DNA of 64,000 nt from Lagopus muta (taxonomy: Eukaryota > Chordata > Aves > Galliformes > Phasianidae). Below the pieces are notes generated by a model. The model worked only from the letters and a program-made list of their open reading frames with translations, ran no database searches and was not told the DNA's origin. Every line of letters starts with the position of its first letter. Positions within the stretch are counted from its first letter, which is position 1. The DNA is taken from the NCBI RefSeq assembly GCF_023343835.1, contig NC_064444.1, forward strand, positions 13,338,219-13,402,218, read 5' to 3'. Positions 1 to 12,960 of the stretch are shown here, one piece after another. A program made the translations under genes and the position numbers.

Positions 1-535
1 CTTGAAGTCAACACTGACTAAAATTTAATCATACTTCTGTATAATGCACTACCTGTTTTTTGGATAATATTACAGATCTAAAAAGAATACATGGTTTTAA
101 TGAATAAAAATGAACTCAGTTCCCTATCAGACCTCTCCTTTTTTGACCGTTATACATCCATCTTTCTGGAGAATAGATTCTTATGCAATTTTTCATTCTC
201 ACTTAAGCATGCATTCTCTAAATTGTAGTTAATGAGAATTTGTGTTGATGAAGAGGCTCATAAGAGTGAAGATCTGCATGATTGACCTTTAGTACGAATG
301 AATCATTGGACAAGTTAAGAGGAAAGTTTAATAATGTCTGTCACAGCAAGAAAAGCAATTGTCTTACAGTAATAGTTATAATGTTACATTCATTTTATCT
401 CATAATTGTTCATTTGGATATTCATTAGCAAATAATTTAAATAAATTTCTGCATTGTTGCTTTTTCTTGGCAATCTGATTTTTGATTCAGTGATTTATAG
501 GCTTGCTTGTTTTGTAGGCCCTTCCATGTTAATGG
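1..535. other. AT-rich non-coding stretch
   Basis: No coding exon, RNA gene or recognisable transposon is visible. The sequence is plain AT-rich DNA with scattered short homopolymer runs. Confidence 0.5.
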
Positions 536-583
536 AAAAGGGAAAGGAACAGGGAAGGGAAGGGGAGGGAAGGGAAAGAAAGT
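536..583. repeat. Purine-rich GGGAAA low-complexity tract
   Basis: An almost pure A/G run made of imperfect GGAAGGG and GGGAAA units. It produces overlapping lysine/glycine-rich and proline-rich open frames on the two strands, which are artefacts of composition and not genes. Confidence 0.85.
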
Positions 584-1111
584 GTATAGAGAGGTATAGA
601 GAAGATAAAAATTTTGCCACATATTTCCATGTGCTAATTTGAAGAAATAAAGTAGAAGTATGTCCTAATTATAATCAGCTGCAAGCTTGCCATGTTGTCT
701 AGTGGGTTTTGCAAGTGCATGGGGTCACTTAGAGAGCAATAGTAGATAGACACAAAAAAGACTACAGAAAATAGGTGGATCCAGGTTCTTATGTGACATC
801 TTCACTATGGTATTTTGGTCATCTATAGAAAAGGAGAATAATGTGGAAGATTCCTTGGGAAGAGCCATTCAATTTATATATATAACAAAAATGTAAATAA
901 GTAGGTGTTGCAAAGCCTTCCCTGAAATTTTAACATATAGAAAAACTCATTTTGTTGTTATCCCTTCCTTTCATGAAGATAGGAACATCTGGATGGGTTC
1001 CAGACGTATTCCAACTAAATCTGCAGATAGTTCAGTGTGTAAATGGAGGGGAATCATAACAGAAGTGATGTATTTGGCTGCTATGGACTGATGATGGAAA
1101 GCTTACCAATC

Positions 1112-1118
<7 letters not shown>

Positions 1119-1143
<25 letters not shown>

Positions 1144-1146
1144 TAT
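1119..1146. repeat. (AT)n microsatellite
   Basis: About thirteen uninterrupted AT dinucleotides. It encodes the YIYIYIY run of a minus-strand shadow frame. Likely length-polymorphic. Confidence 0.95.
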
Positions 1147-4100
1147 GCAGTCTAAGACCTCTGGTATTTCCTGACTGATGTTTTTCTCTATAGAAACTGC
1201 TGAATAACTGGTAGAAATGTCTGCAGTTCTGAAAATCTAAGGCTTTTCCTTTGGATAAATGTGTAACCTTTCTTACAGGTCCAGTGTACATAAAGCTAAT
1301 AACTTTCAATGACTTATTTTTTCCCTAGATCTGCTTTGCAGTAAGAAGATTTTAGACTGATGTCTCCATTTCTCTTACTATGGACAGTTGAACTAGTCAA
1401 GATACAAAGATAAGCTATTGTGGTAGAAGGATGACCTAAGAAACAGCAGCTGCTTTTGGAGAAGTCCTTGTCTGTAAGTTTTTAAGATTACTCTTCTTTG
1501 ATCACTTATCACTATTTTTCTATCTCTTTTTGAATCTTAATCTTACCTCAGTAATTGACTTTATTAATTTGAGGTTGGCCTTTTATTCCTAAGACCCCTC
1601 AGTATTTGAGGGTTTCCTGCTACCCTTGTGTTTCATTTCAATATAGTATTAGAAATACTTACTTAATTTATATTTGTGAAAAATTACTATGGTAATTTTA
1701 TTTTTAAACCAAAAACCTCCGTAATGCACACCAAAAGACAGCCAGGAGTCCTCAGGACATTTAATCACATAGTTGAAAACAGTGCCATAAAGCATAGTAG
1801 ACTGACTTAGGATTAAACAAATATCTTTTCAGTAGGCATTTACTGTGTTTGACTTCTACAGTCCTTTGTAGCATCTCTTTAGTACTTAGTGTAGATATAG
1901 AAATACACAATGTTGGAGAAAAGTGCAACTTTCATGTGTATAACTGTAAAGTTCATCTGAGTACTTCACCCATTTTAGGCCATCTGCATTTAATAAACCT
2001 TACCATAGCCTTCTGTTAGAGTTCCAAGGAAGCCAAGCATATAGCTAAAGATATCTACTGTATATAAGAATGTCTAGGTTTTATATTTTATTTGTATCTA
2101 CATGTATGCATTTAACATATTTTAAAGTATCTGTGTAAGTTAATAAGGCAGTTCTTCTGGAATGTCAGGAATATAAGACAAAACCTTACTGCATTGCAGT
2201 GAAAAACTGAAATGATACTAAGTGGATATTCTGCAGTGCAGAATTTGGGCTGTGGATTCTGTAGAAGGAGCTGAGCTCTGATAATGGTGAAAATATCCTG
2301 AGGGTGAAGAAATAATTATCAAATAGTATTGTTATCATATGTATAATTTATACAATTATAATCTAATCACAGCTATATTAAATTCGTAAGCATTTAACAT
2401 ATATTTTTACTAAGATTTCTGAATTAATATTTTTAGTTGATTTCTTTAAACGGTGACATGAAAATATTTACTTCTCCCAGAAGTCAGTAAGAAGAGACCC
2501 CAAAGGTTTTTTATGAAGGAGAATAATGTAATCAAATTTTTCACATGTGACTTTCAAAAGGATTGTAAGGGTTTTATTTGCATTAGGGCAAATAGGTGTC
2601 AATTGTTTATACAATTACAATAGTGGATAATTACTACAGAAACTTCTTACCTGAAATAAACACACAAAAAATGTATTTAGATAAGACTGAATGGAAACTC
2701 ATTTGAGCAGATGAAGAAATTCACATAAGCCTCAGGCTGGTTATAGTTCTGGTAGGAGTGGGCTTTCTTCCATGCAGGCACATGCCCCTAGTGGGAATGT
2801 ACTTGCAGCACGCGTTGGAATGCAAGAGGAGTTGCTTATCTTGCCTGTTAGCTGTGCAGCTCCTCAGATTTCTTTCTTCATACCAGTAGCCAGCTCAGGT
2901 CTTTCTTGTTCTTTCTAGACTGAAATGGCTTCTCATCAGATTTGTGCTCTTTTGTTTTTCAATTTTAATATGTGCTTGCAGCTTCTCATTGCCTTCCTAT
3001 GTCATGAGTATGTTCTTCAAATTGTACACATAAAACAGCTGCCAGCTAGTATGGCAGTGATCTAAGAGAAGTTACAGTGTCCTAGGAGCCTTTCTCTTGG
3101 AAAGGTCCTCTGTAATTTTGGTTTGGCTCCTTCATGTTCATATTTCCTACAGTTCATTCATAGCCTTCTATGTCAGCAAGTGTAATACTTCCCACTCTGG
3201 ACTCATGTGACTCTGGACTCTTCCTTTAAAAATGACTACCTATGCTGCAGAAGGAAGTAGAGATCTTTGGTAACAAGATTTTATTAGCACAACTGAATTC
3301 AGGCTGCAGGATCATGCTTAGAGGAGCTGTATTGTTTTGGGAATCTAAGCTAACATGTTCTTACAGAATTGCACCATGTAAATACAGGAAGTCGTTTAGG
3401 ATCTCCAAGAAAAGGAGCGTTCCTGGCTTAAGGGTTGTGCTGTGTTAAAGTGACTGGTTGTACCTCTTTAAAGAGAGAAACAGAGATTCTCAGAATCTTT
3501 CTCTTACACCTTTCCTTGCCTTTGGCTGTTGTGGGCTGCATGTAAGGATCTGGAAATGTGCTTCCTATTCACTTTTGCAAAGGAATACTTTTCTTTGTCA
3601 GAGTCCAAATGCAGGATTTGTGAACGCTGTATTCTGTACTTTTGCTGAAGTGATGGAAATGAGTATGTTCCTCATGCTGGGACTTTAATGAGGGAGATCC
3701 TAGGTCTCAACAGAAGCTGGAAATACAAGTGAGGCAATGAGGAATGATTTTTAGTCTTGTATTCTTTTAAATGAGAGCATCTGATTTTGTTTTTACAGAG
3801 GTGCTGGCTGTACTCAAAAGCATTTCAGCTAAAGAACAAGTGTCAAAATGGCAATTCTGAGACTCACTGACTGCGCTCTGAAACCGTGTAATCTGAGCTC
3901 TAAGTTGAGGTGAAGTTTGGACAGAACTACTGGAATATCTGTGGTGTGCTGCAGAGGGTAATGCAGAAATTCTCAGGGAGAACACCAGCTGTGCTGATTG
4001 TGTACCCAGGAGCAGTTATAGCCATATCTGGTGGCATAAATCAAAGAGAATTGGACTTATTAAGCAGTGAGTCATGTTGGCTCGATCATAATTTTGTGCC

Positions 4101-6559
4101 AACAACACAACAGTTTTTTGGATCAGGGTAAGCATCTCTGTAGAGTGATGTGTTTTATGATGTGAACTTACCAACTCCAGTGGTCCTACCTCCAAAGCAT
4201 CTTTGGAGCACTCTGTCCCAAGGTACACGTGGTTCTGTTACAGAACTGCTAAGATCACTAAAGTTAACTGTAGTTTTGAGTGACATATATTTACCCAGAG
4301 TACTGCTGTTTTTATTGACTGTGTCCATTATATTCCTTCTAGGCATCTTGAGTCAGGCACTGTTAGTACTGTAGATTCATATGATCTGGCTGTCTCTGCT
4401 GTCCAAGAGCTTAGTGGATCATTTTATTCAGCTGTTTGCTGTTGTTTTTTTTTTTTAAAGTTCCTCTCATTCTTTGTGTAGAAGAAATGGAATCTACCGA
4501 TTCCAGCTGTTGATTTGTCAGTTAGCTGTACATGAGCTCCCATTCTCTTTATACAATGGAAATATTAATTCAGGAATAGTGCCAGAATCTGCTGCCGTCT
4601 GTAGCATTCTTAATGGTATTTGGAAATCCAGTCTATTGTCAGTTTGATTGCATAATGTGTTTGCTGCTTCTACTTCACATCTGTGGAACAACTGAGGGGT
4701 TGTTTCTTTGTCAGTAGAACCAAACTTGCTGTAGTGTTCTGGAGTGTATGACGCATTTCATTTCTTAAGACAACTCTTTCTAAAATCCCTCCTGATACAT
4801 TTGTGAAGCCTATGTTTAGATGTTGATGATGAGACTGTGTTTTAGAAAGTGTTTGCTTAAAAATAAGTATTTGGTTCACCTCTGTATTTCCACTTTGAAC
4901 TAAATCAGCTGCATCAGCATGTTTCTTGCCCCTTCCTCAGTCTCCCTTTTGACAGTTTTTTGAATATTGTTTTGGTCTGTGCTGACATGTAGCTTCTTGG
5001 TGTTGAATATTGATCTTTTTTTCCCCCTGATATATTTCCTATCAGGTATCTAATGCTGTTTTCTGATTTACTTGCTCTATTCTGACTCATTCCCTCATCA
5101 GTACGGTATCCCTCCTGCTGAAGAAAAGAGAGAAATCAGATGCAGGAAACACAGAGGGGATTCTTTATATGGAATGGCAGATATGCAGGCACTTGTCTTT
5201 CTGAATTTTAGGCAGAAAAAGAATGCCTATGTTGCATCAGTATATACCTAGACATGGCTTCTATCAAACAGCTATGCTGGCTGAGTTTCAATCATCTTTC
5301 CTCTTACTGATAAGAAAGCTTCTAGCTACAGTTATTTGCCTGTTGTATTGCTGTTCATGAATAGTTCTCTCTTAAGTGTTGTAAATACTCTGTTCCCTTG
5401 ATGTCTAAGGTATAAATTGATCATATCTGTTATGACTTTAGACAAAGTCTTCAATTTTTGTTCCTGCTTTTCTCTCTCCCTCTGTATTTTCAAGTCTTTG
5501 CCTCTTTATGAAACCATACTAATGGAAACTTTGTTTAGAAATTAGCCTCAGATGCACCTTCTTCCTCTCACCAGATCTGTCTCCAAGACCCTACAGTATT
5601 CTTGACAACTTTGTGCTCCTTTTGTTTCTCAAAACTTTTTATCTCAAACAAAAAATCTTTAATGTTTTCTAAGATACCATTTTTGATGTTTTGCTTTGGA
5701 GTTGTAAAATTACCTTGTTTAATATTTATAGGTTCATGAATTAATTAGTTAGGAAATGCTGTATAAGGATTAATGCATTTATTAGGAAGAGGAGAAACAC
5801 TAGATTCCGTCCTGTTAAAGATGTACTTTGTTAAGTATGTACTTGCCATAAAGCATGCTGGTTTGAGTCTGCCATCAGGTGTCACGTGTTACATGGATTC
5901 CGGCTTCTCCTGTTTGAAATAAACTTACACTTTACTTTTATGTAGAATGAGAAACATCTCAAAGAATGTCATCTTCTCCACATCACTGATGATAGCTCTT
6001 GTCTGGCTTTTAACCTCAACTTCACTATTGCCCGCAAATTTAATCTGTGATCTGTTTTTGAAAATGACTGAATTTGGCATTAGTGTGCTCAGTGGGGATT
6101 GTGGCTTAGTTCCATCTTAATTTGTAAAACCGTGTTTCCATTTTTATCTGAAATCCTCATAATATTGAGTTTGCAGTGTAGTAAAAGCACGAGGTTTTAA
6201 TCTAGTATATTTTTACTTAATTCTTCTTTTACAATCAAGTAAACATTTAATAGTTTTGAATCTGCTCTGTGTCCTCCTACAATGAGCAGGGAGAGGGCTG
6301 GATTATTGTGACTATCTGAAGTTATGCAAGGCTACACATGTCTGGCAGTTACACAGCCTGTGAAGTGCTAAGAACCTGAAGTCCTGCTGACTTAATTTGG
6401 GGTTCACGTTTTGAGTTTCCTTCTCTTGAAAATCAGAGCCACATAATTTTGCAGCTGTAAGGATCTCCAGCTGAGATCCGAGCATTCTGTGGATTCTATT
6501 CCCAGTTACAACATTAACATCACTTTCCTCATCTGCAAAATGGGGGCAGTAAGCTTGTG
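1147..6559. other. Long non-coding stretch, nothing recognised
   Basis: The frames here (up to about 76 codons) show no splice-site context, codon bias or recognisable domain on either strand. No CR1 3' end, LTR or terminal inverted repeats were seen. Best read as intron or intergenic DNA. Confidence 0.45.
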
Positions 6560-7130
6560 TACTTGAAAACCATGTTATGAACGTTAATGTCTGCATGCTA
6601 TGCAAATATAAGCTATTCAATCTATTTCTGAATTTAAATTTAACACAAACTCCTCTGGGCACAATTTGTCTTTGTGTCTTCTATAAGGCTGAGGACAGAG
6701 TCTTAATGAATCTTAACCAGAAGAACAAAACTCTTTCAAATCACCAAATCTGTCTTTTTGCAGATGCTTTGTTTTGCCTGTCCCGCACTTTGCCTGTCCC
6801 ATTTGCCTTTGTCCTTCTAATCGGTTTTATTCGTCGCATTGACTGTTCGATCAAAAGAGACTTTGGCTATTTGTTAAATCTACAGCGCCCAAGGAAAAAG
6901 CTCTGAGCTTTTTGTGCACCCACTCGTTTGTAAATGTTGAGCATACTTATCTGTAACTGCAGCATTATGGGATATTTAGACTTGATTTTGGCCATTAGTT
7001 CGCACAGCTGACTGTATGCTATCTATTTTAGGAGGCTTCAATTTATTATCAGCTTTATTTTTTTCTTTAATGATTTGATTTTCCATAATAATGAAAATTC
7101 AATTCATTTTACAATTACCTTTTTTTCCCG
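6560..7130. promoter_or_regulatory. Candidate conserved non-coding element
   Basis: This block differs in texture from its surroundings. It keeps several CpG sites, carries an octamer-type ATGCAAAT box near 6599, a direct repeat of TTTGCCTGTCCC (two copies 17 bp apart, about 6774-6802, followed by a TTTGCCTTTGTCC relative), and dense TAAT/ATTA homeobox-type cores between 7000 and 7110. A 109-codon plus-strand frame covers 6577-6906 but has no recognisable domain. Octamer and TAAT cores are typical of developmental enhancers; that this is one is inference, and no cross-species alignment was available. Confidence 0.25.
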
Positions 7131-7998
7131 CAAGTTTTACCACAAGAAATGAACATCTCTAACTTTCCCACATAAATCCCCAAAGTAAGTCATACCTAAT
7201 AACTTTTGGTCTCTCACTGACAAAGTTTCAAGCAAAAACAATAACTTGGCTTTGACCCTGCTCTCTTCAAAAAGGAAGTTACTTCTGAGCAGCAACATCA
7301 AAAAGAATAAATAATTGTTTTTCTTTTTGTTGTTATGATATGGATCATCTGAGCAGTTAGTGGTAAGCAAGCCGTCTTTGATTTGGTTCAGACGCCCTAG
7401 TGCTTCGTCCTCTATTTATGTCAGCATGTTCCTGTTCCCACACCAGGAAAGTAGAATCCCTTGATTAAATTCATATTTGTTTTAATCTTTCCCTCTGTCT
7501 GATCTCAAGCTCAAAGATTCTAATGAAAAAAGTAGTGTATCCTGCTGGGAAGAGTGCTGATGTCAGACTTTAGTCTGTTTGTTCTGTTCTAACCTGATAA
7601 TGCTGGAAACGCTTAGAACCCAAATGCTCAACTCCAGCAGATTCTTAAGACAAAGATTTTTTGATATTTCATGGAGAGTTATAAGCAGAGCTTTTTATTT
7701 GCAAAACTAAGTAAAAAGACTCAAACGTTTAAACAAATGTTTACGAAACAGCAACTGAGCACAACAAAAAGCTTAATTAATCTGACCTCTATTTTTTAAT
7801 TTAAGGCAGGATTTTTAAAGTTCAACACTAAGTCAGTAAGAAATACAATTGTTTGAATATGTTTCTCTTTTTTGAGCTATATTAGGAAAGACTTAGAATC
7901 ACTCTTTTCTTTTTTTTCCTGTAAACATTTGAACTATTAAATGCTAAGATTTAATTTGCCTTGTGCAATAACTGAAAAATTGTTTCTCTTCTGAGGAC

Positions 7999-8130
7999 CT
8001 GAAGGCGTAGCCAGCTGCTCTTTGTAGCTGGAGAAGTTGGAGATGTTACTGTCATTTTTCTCTCCCCCTGCTTTTTCCCCATGCTTCGCCTTCAGCTGCT
8101 TCTCTGCTGGAGGTTTCTGCACTAGAATTC
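7999..8130 (-). other. Coding-like segment, possible exon
   Basis: On the minus strand a frame reads through with codon-like composition, including a run of C-ending codons (AAC ATC TCC AAC TTC TCC AGC TAC) that is unusual in this AT-rich DNA. A pyrimidine-rich stretch ending CTGCAG could act as acceptor at 8131-8132, and CAG|GTCCTC as a weak donor at 7998-7997, giving 132 bp with the same phase at both ends. The translated part is Lys/Glu/Ser-rich (contains KAKHGEKAGGEK). The gene is not recognised; it could equally be a pseudogene fragment or chance. Confidence 0.25.
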
Positions 8131-10224
8131 CTGCAGGTGGAATGGAATGTGTGTGGTCATCATCTGTTTCAGTGTAAAGTCAGCCAGCTTAGCTGTCTTC
8201 CTCAGTCACTAAAGCTAACTTGCACATACTAAAATATGTAAAGAAGTCATGCATGCTTCATCCTATGGGCAGAAATGTTCCAAGAAGAAGCTGGGATCAG
8301 TACCATCTTAGCAACAGCCTGTTGCAAAGTGGTGTCCGCTGTAGACAGACTTGCTGTGTATCATGGAAGGTGCCATGTGTCCTCGGTTTTCAAGCTGACA
8401 GTGCTCAGCACTTTCAGAGGGGCAGTCCGTACAGAGAAAACCCAGTCAGAGACCTAAAGGATGAGATTTTCTCTCTAGATGATTTGTACAAACAGATATG
8501 AGATAGTAACCCTTGAAAAATGTAATTCTATCTAGAAGCATATTTGGGCATGTAGATGCGGGCTATTCAAATCCAATTACAAGCATCAATTTTTCAACTG
8601 TTATCACGCATTCATTCACAAACCCAGTGAAGCATCATAGCGCATATCTATGATTTTGTGGCTCCTCAATGTCAGTAGTCACACAACAACAATGATTTCA
8701 ATTATAGGATGGAGGGAGGTCTTTCCCAATTACTTGACAGCTAGTGAATGTCAGCAGGAGCTACAAAGAGCACGTGAGCTGTACATCCATTTGTACTTGC
8801 ATCTCTGTCCAGCTGTTGGCTAATAACAGACTCTGAAACAGTCTTTTTTGGATCATGCTCTTTATTTGTTTAAGCTAGCAATTTTGGTTGTTTAGTTGAG
8901 CCATTTTAAGTCCTTCTACCAAAGAGATGCAGTGTAAATAATCAGAAATATGCCTTGGGATGGAAATCATACAGAAAGCTGTAGCGCTGATAACATTTAC
9001 CCCTTGAGATTAATAATGTTCCTACAGTCAATTTGATGGCAAGGATGCAGCTGCCATTCTCAATAGCTTGAAATGATTGCGTATTGCCCAAGTACTTACA
9101 AAAGCTTCTTTGCAAAAGCATCTTGTCTTTGCTGAATTATAGCAGTGGCTGGAAATACAAAAACAAAATTTAGCTTTTAAGGCAGTTTTTGATATTGAAT
9201 AATGCTTTTCAGATATAGAAGTTAATAATAGAAAATTTATTAGGTTGCAGTTATTGCAGTCATTATTTTTTCCGCTGTTGTTTTAGCTAAGTATGTAATT
9301 ATTTTCTTTTGTTGCAGTCTGCCCAGATGGTTTTGCATCCTTACTTGTCCCTGTTATATTTTGGCAACACTGTAGATACCATATCCTCCATAGAGAAACA
9401 CCATTCTTGGCAATATTCCTGACAGTCTTTCATCTTTCCCTATCCATATGGCACTATATTTACTACCTGAAGTGCATTGTTTACTTCTAAGGTTAGGGTG
9501 GTAACATGAAGGCTTTATAGAATGTGTTCATATAATGTCTGCTCAGTGCTTGCGTCTTGTTTTTCTATGAGCTTATCATGGGATGCATGATCAGATGTAC
9601 TCGATTTGAAAGACACCAGTGATGAAGGTCTCTTTCAAATACATACATAAAACTGCTGGTTTTGCCTTATGCAAACATTAATCTGTACAGTGGATTAAAT
9701 GATAATTCATTTCTTGACGAAGGTGGTTTGAGACCTTATTGTTTAATACATTTCAAGAGAAAAACACTTCAGTTGTGTTGGATGTTCACATTGTCTATTT
9801 CGGGCTATTGCTTGGATTATTTGAATTACTGATATATGCAAATTTGGTAATTCTCTGCTGATAGAAATTTACAAATCTAAGTCTGTAGCTTTATTGTATT
9901 TTTAGCCTTTGTTCTTATAAATATTTTTTCTACTACTCTTTATGTCATGCAGAAGTGTGTGGTTGCGTGTGCTGTGATTCTGTTCTGTCTTGAGTAGGCT
10001 GTTATGGTTTGAAATTTGAATTGTGTCAGAACTGGGCTTGAATCTAACCATAAAGAACTTCAAATGTTCACAGATCGTTCTTCCCCCATAAATCAGTGAT
10101 ACAGATTATCCCTTACCTGATGTAGCTAATTGGAAAAAATCTTGGAAAGACCCAGTATAAATAAATAAATAAATGGGTACTGGCTTTTGTCAGAAAATCC
10201 ACTGTAGAAATAAGAAACCTCCCT

Positions 10225-10310
10225 CGATCTTTTTATCTTCCTTCCTTCCTTCCACCCTCCCTCCCTTCCTCCCTCTCTCTTTATCTCTTTTTTTTTCTTT
10301 TTTCTTTTTA
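10225..10310. repeat. Polypyrimidine (TTCC)n/(CCCT)n tract
   Basis: A near-pure C/T run moving from TTCC units through CCCTCC to T-rich sequence. On the complementary strand it is polypurine and yields the KRKKKKKEIKREGG-type shadow peptide. Confidence 0.9.
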
Positions 10311-11911
10311 ATAAAGATATTTTCACAGCAGTACACTTGTGAAAAAAAAAAAGCCAATTTACAGTGGAATCAAAATTATTCACTACAAATTTTTCTGCTA
10401 CAAATTTTTCTAAGCGAAGATGTGACAACTATTATTAAATAATGCATCATTATATTCTCTTTGTATTTTGGAACACTTACATAGTGGTAAGTGTTTTCTG
10501 TAGTGGTAACTGATTTCTGACTTTTTTAAGGGTGTCTCTGGAGGTACCTGAATCTGGCTGTGCAAGATAAAAGTGCACTGGCCAGAAGAGAAGGGCAAAG
10601 TGACTCAACAACTGGAACTTTATTTTCATTGGAGTCTCAACATAAATATCTGAAACGAAATCACAAAGGATATTAGGCTTCTACTTCTGCTAAGCATTAT
10701 AAGGAATGATTCTTACCATAACTTCTTTCTGCAATTCATTGAAGACATAGAGCCTTTTCCTGTAATGTCATAGCAATTTAATTAATCCAGTTATGTGGCT
10801 TTGATATGTTTGCTATTTTTGTTTCCCCAAGTTTTCAACCTATTTTGGTCCATCTATTTGCATGTGCTTTATGTAGAAACAGGAAACATTTTTAATTCCC
10901 AATGCCTCCTTCTGATTGAGAAATTATGTGCTTTGAGAATAGTGAAACATGATACAAAGTGCAATTTTTTGTTGTTGTTAAGCAGACATCATTAATATTA
11001 ATATGGGTGATGAAACTGAAAAACTGTTCTTCCCTCTATCACCAGCCACTTCTACTTAGCTAGCCTCGGAAATCAAGGATGGAACATAGAACACAGAAGG
11101 ATCTGTTTGTATCTTTACAAGCAGAACTCCTACACAGTCCCAAATACAGTACTCCCAGTCTGAAAAAGAAAAGAGAATGAAAAACTTCTCGGCATAATTG
11201 AAGAAATAGGAAGTCATGTTGTGTGTCAGTCGTGCCTACACCTACAGCAAACACATTAACACCAGTCGAGATTATAGGCTAAATTTCCAGAGGAGTGTGA
11301 AAGGTATGTGGAGAAACTCTGTCAACAAGTAACAGAATTTATGCATGTACTTCCCACTCACTGCTTTGAAAATTTGGCTTCATGAGGAGAAAAATGTTAA
11401 ACTATGTTAAATACATTTGAATGGTAGGAATATAAATGATCTCTGCAAAAGCCCACATTAGAGCTGAGGCATGATTTATTTTTCTGTTCTACCATCAAAA
11501 AGCAGAAGATTTTGTACAGCTCATGGAATTCTACATTATCTGGTCAAACATATAATCTTCATTCCTAATTTTATAGTTACTATAACTAGCTGAGGTTCTA
11601 ACTTGAAAAACAGAAATTAATTCATGCATCTAAGATTGATGAGGAAGGCACAGATGATAAGAGAACCGAAGAGTCTCAGATGGGGACTTCCCCACCCTGC
11701 TCCATCAGGACATTTCCTGTTAGATGCAAATGTATTCACTGAAGCTTTCTTTCAGCCAAACACTTAAACATACTTACTTTTAACCATAAAGGAAACAGTG
11801 CCATAAAACATGATGGGGTAAAAACAGATACTTATTGCTACATATGAGGAAATACACTGTACATGTAAATACTTTGTTGAATTATGTTATGATTCCTCTT
11901 GTAAAGAAGAT

Positions 11912-11937
11912 GCAGTTATCTTCATGAAGATAACTGC
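11912..11937. repeat. Perfect 26-bp palindrome
   Basis: GCAGTTATCTTCA is followed at once by its exact reverse complement TGAAGATAACTGC, with no spacer. The two half-sites each contain a GATA-type core (TTATC / GATAA). It could extrude a cruciform or bind a dimeric factor; function is unknown. Confidence 0.9.
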
Positions 11938-12376
11938 CCTATTGTGAAACTGCATTTAAAGGCCTTGCTTGTAAGGTTTTGTAGTGATACTGTGTTCCAG
12001 AAGTTTTTCATTTTCAACATAAGCTTGGAATTTAAAGTTTTAATGCTTCACTTAGTTTAAAATTCAGTTGATCCAAATAGCAGCAAACTTCAAACTAAGT
12101 TTGCTAAGACTGACGCTCACAAATCAAGTTACTCTTCGTTGTTTTCCAGAAATTATTAGGTATATCTTGTGACTCTTTGGCAAAATACTGTAAAAGTGTG
12201 TAAATTTGTCTGTCTTCAATGTAACGTGCGCTTATAAATAAGATAATCTTACTGAATGGATTTTTCTGTGAACTGGAGTTTATCCTTTAAATAAACCTAT
12301 TTCAGGAAATCTACATTTCTATGTATGTAGGCTTGGAGATCATATCTAATACGTTAGATAGTAGGCCTATTTAGAC

Positions 12377-12960
12377 ATGGGGTGGCCAGCAGGGGGTGGG
12401 AGGTGATTGTCACCCTCTACTCAACTCTTGTGAGGCCCCACCTGGAACAGTATGTCCAGGCCTGGGGCCACCAGCACAAGAAAGACACAGAGCTCTTGGA
12501 ATGGGTCCAGGGGAGGACCACTGAGATGGTCAGAGGGCTGGAGCACCTCTCCTATGAGGAGAGGTTGACGGCTCTGGGCTTGTTTAGCTTGGAGAAGGCT
12601 CCAAGGAGACCTGATTGTGGCCTTCCAGTACTTGAAGGGAGCATATAAACAGGAGGGGAAATGGCTGTTTATGAGGGTGGATAGTGATAGGACAAGGGGG
12701 AATGGTTTTAAACTGAGACAGGGGAGGTTCAGGTTAGGTATTAGGAGGAAGTTTTCACCCAGAGGGTGGTGAGGCACTGGAACAGGTTGCCCAAGGAGGT
12801 TGTGGATGCCCCATCCCTGGAGGCATTCAAGGCCAGGCTGGATGTGGTTCTGGGCAGCCTGGTCTGCTGGCTGGCGACCTGCACACAGCAGGGGGGTTGA
12901 AAGTACATGAGCATTGTGGTCCTTTTCAACCCAGGCCATTCTATGATTCTCTGGTTCTAT
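12377..12960 (+). mobile_element. CR1 LINE, 5'-truncated 3' end, sense
   Basis: About 0.58 kb of CR1 in the sense orientation. It begins in the C-terminal part of ORF2: the frame at 12382-12648 carries [12 protein letters not shown], then [25 protein letters not shown], the familiar CR1 ORF2 tail. It continues through the 3' UTR and ends in the diagnostic CR1 octamer-type repeats around ATTCTATGATTCT. A frameshift is visible after the EKAPRR segment, so no intact protein remains. The overlapping 251-codon minus-strand frame is antisense shadow. CR1 inserts by target-primed reverse transcription and is almost always 5'-truncated, as here. Confidence 0.93.

Larger units (their letters stand above)
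8220..12376. other. Non-coding stretch with one palindrome
   Basis: No supported gene. It holds an (AAAT)n run near 10157-10175, a long polypyrimidine tract and a perfect palindrome at 11912-11937, listed separately. Frames up to 100 codons at 10.1-10.4 kb are created by the polypyrimidine tract. Confidence 0.4.
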
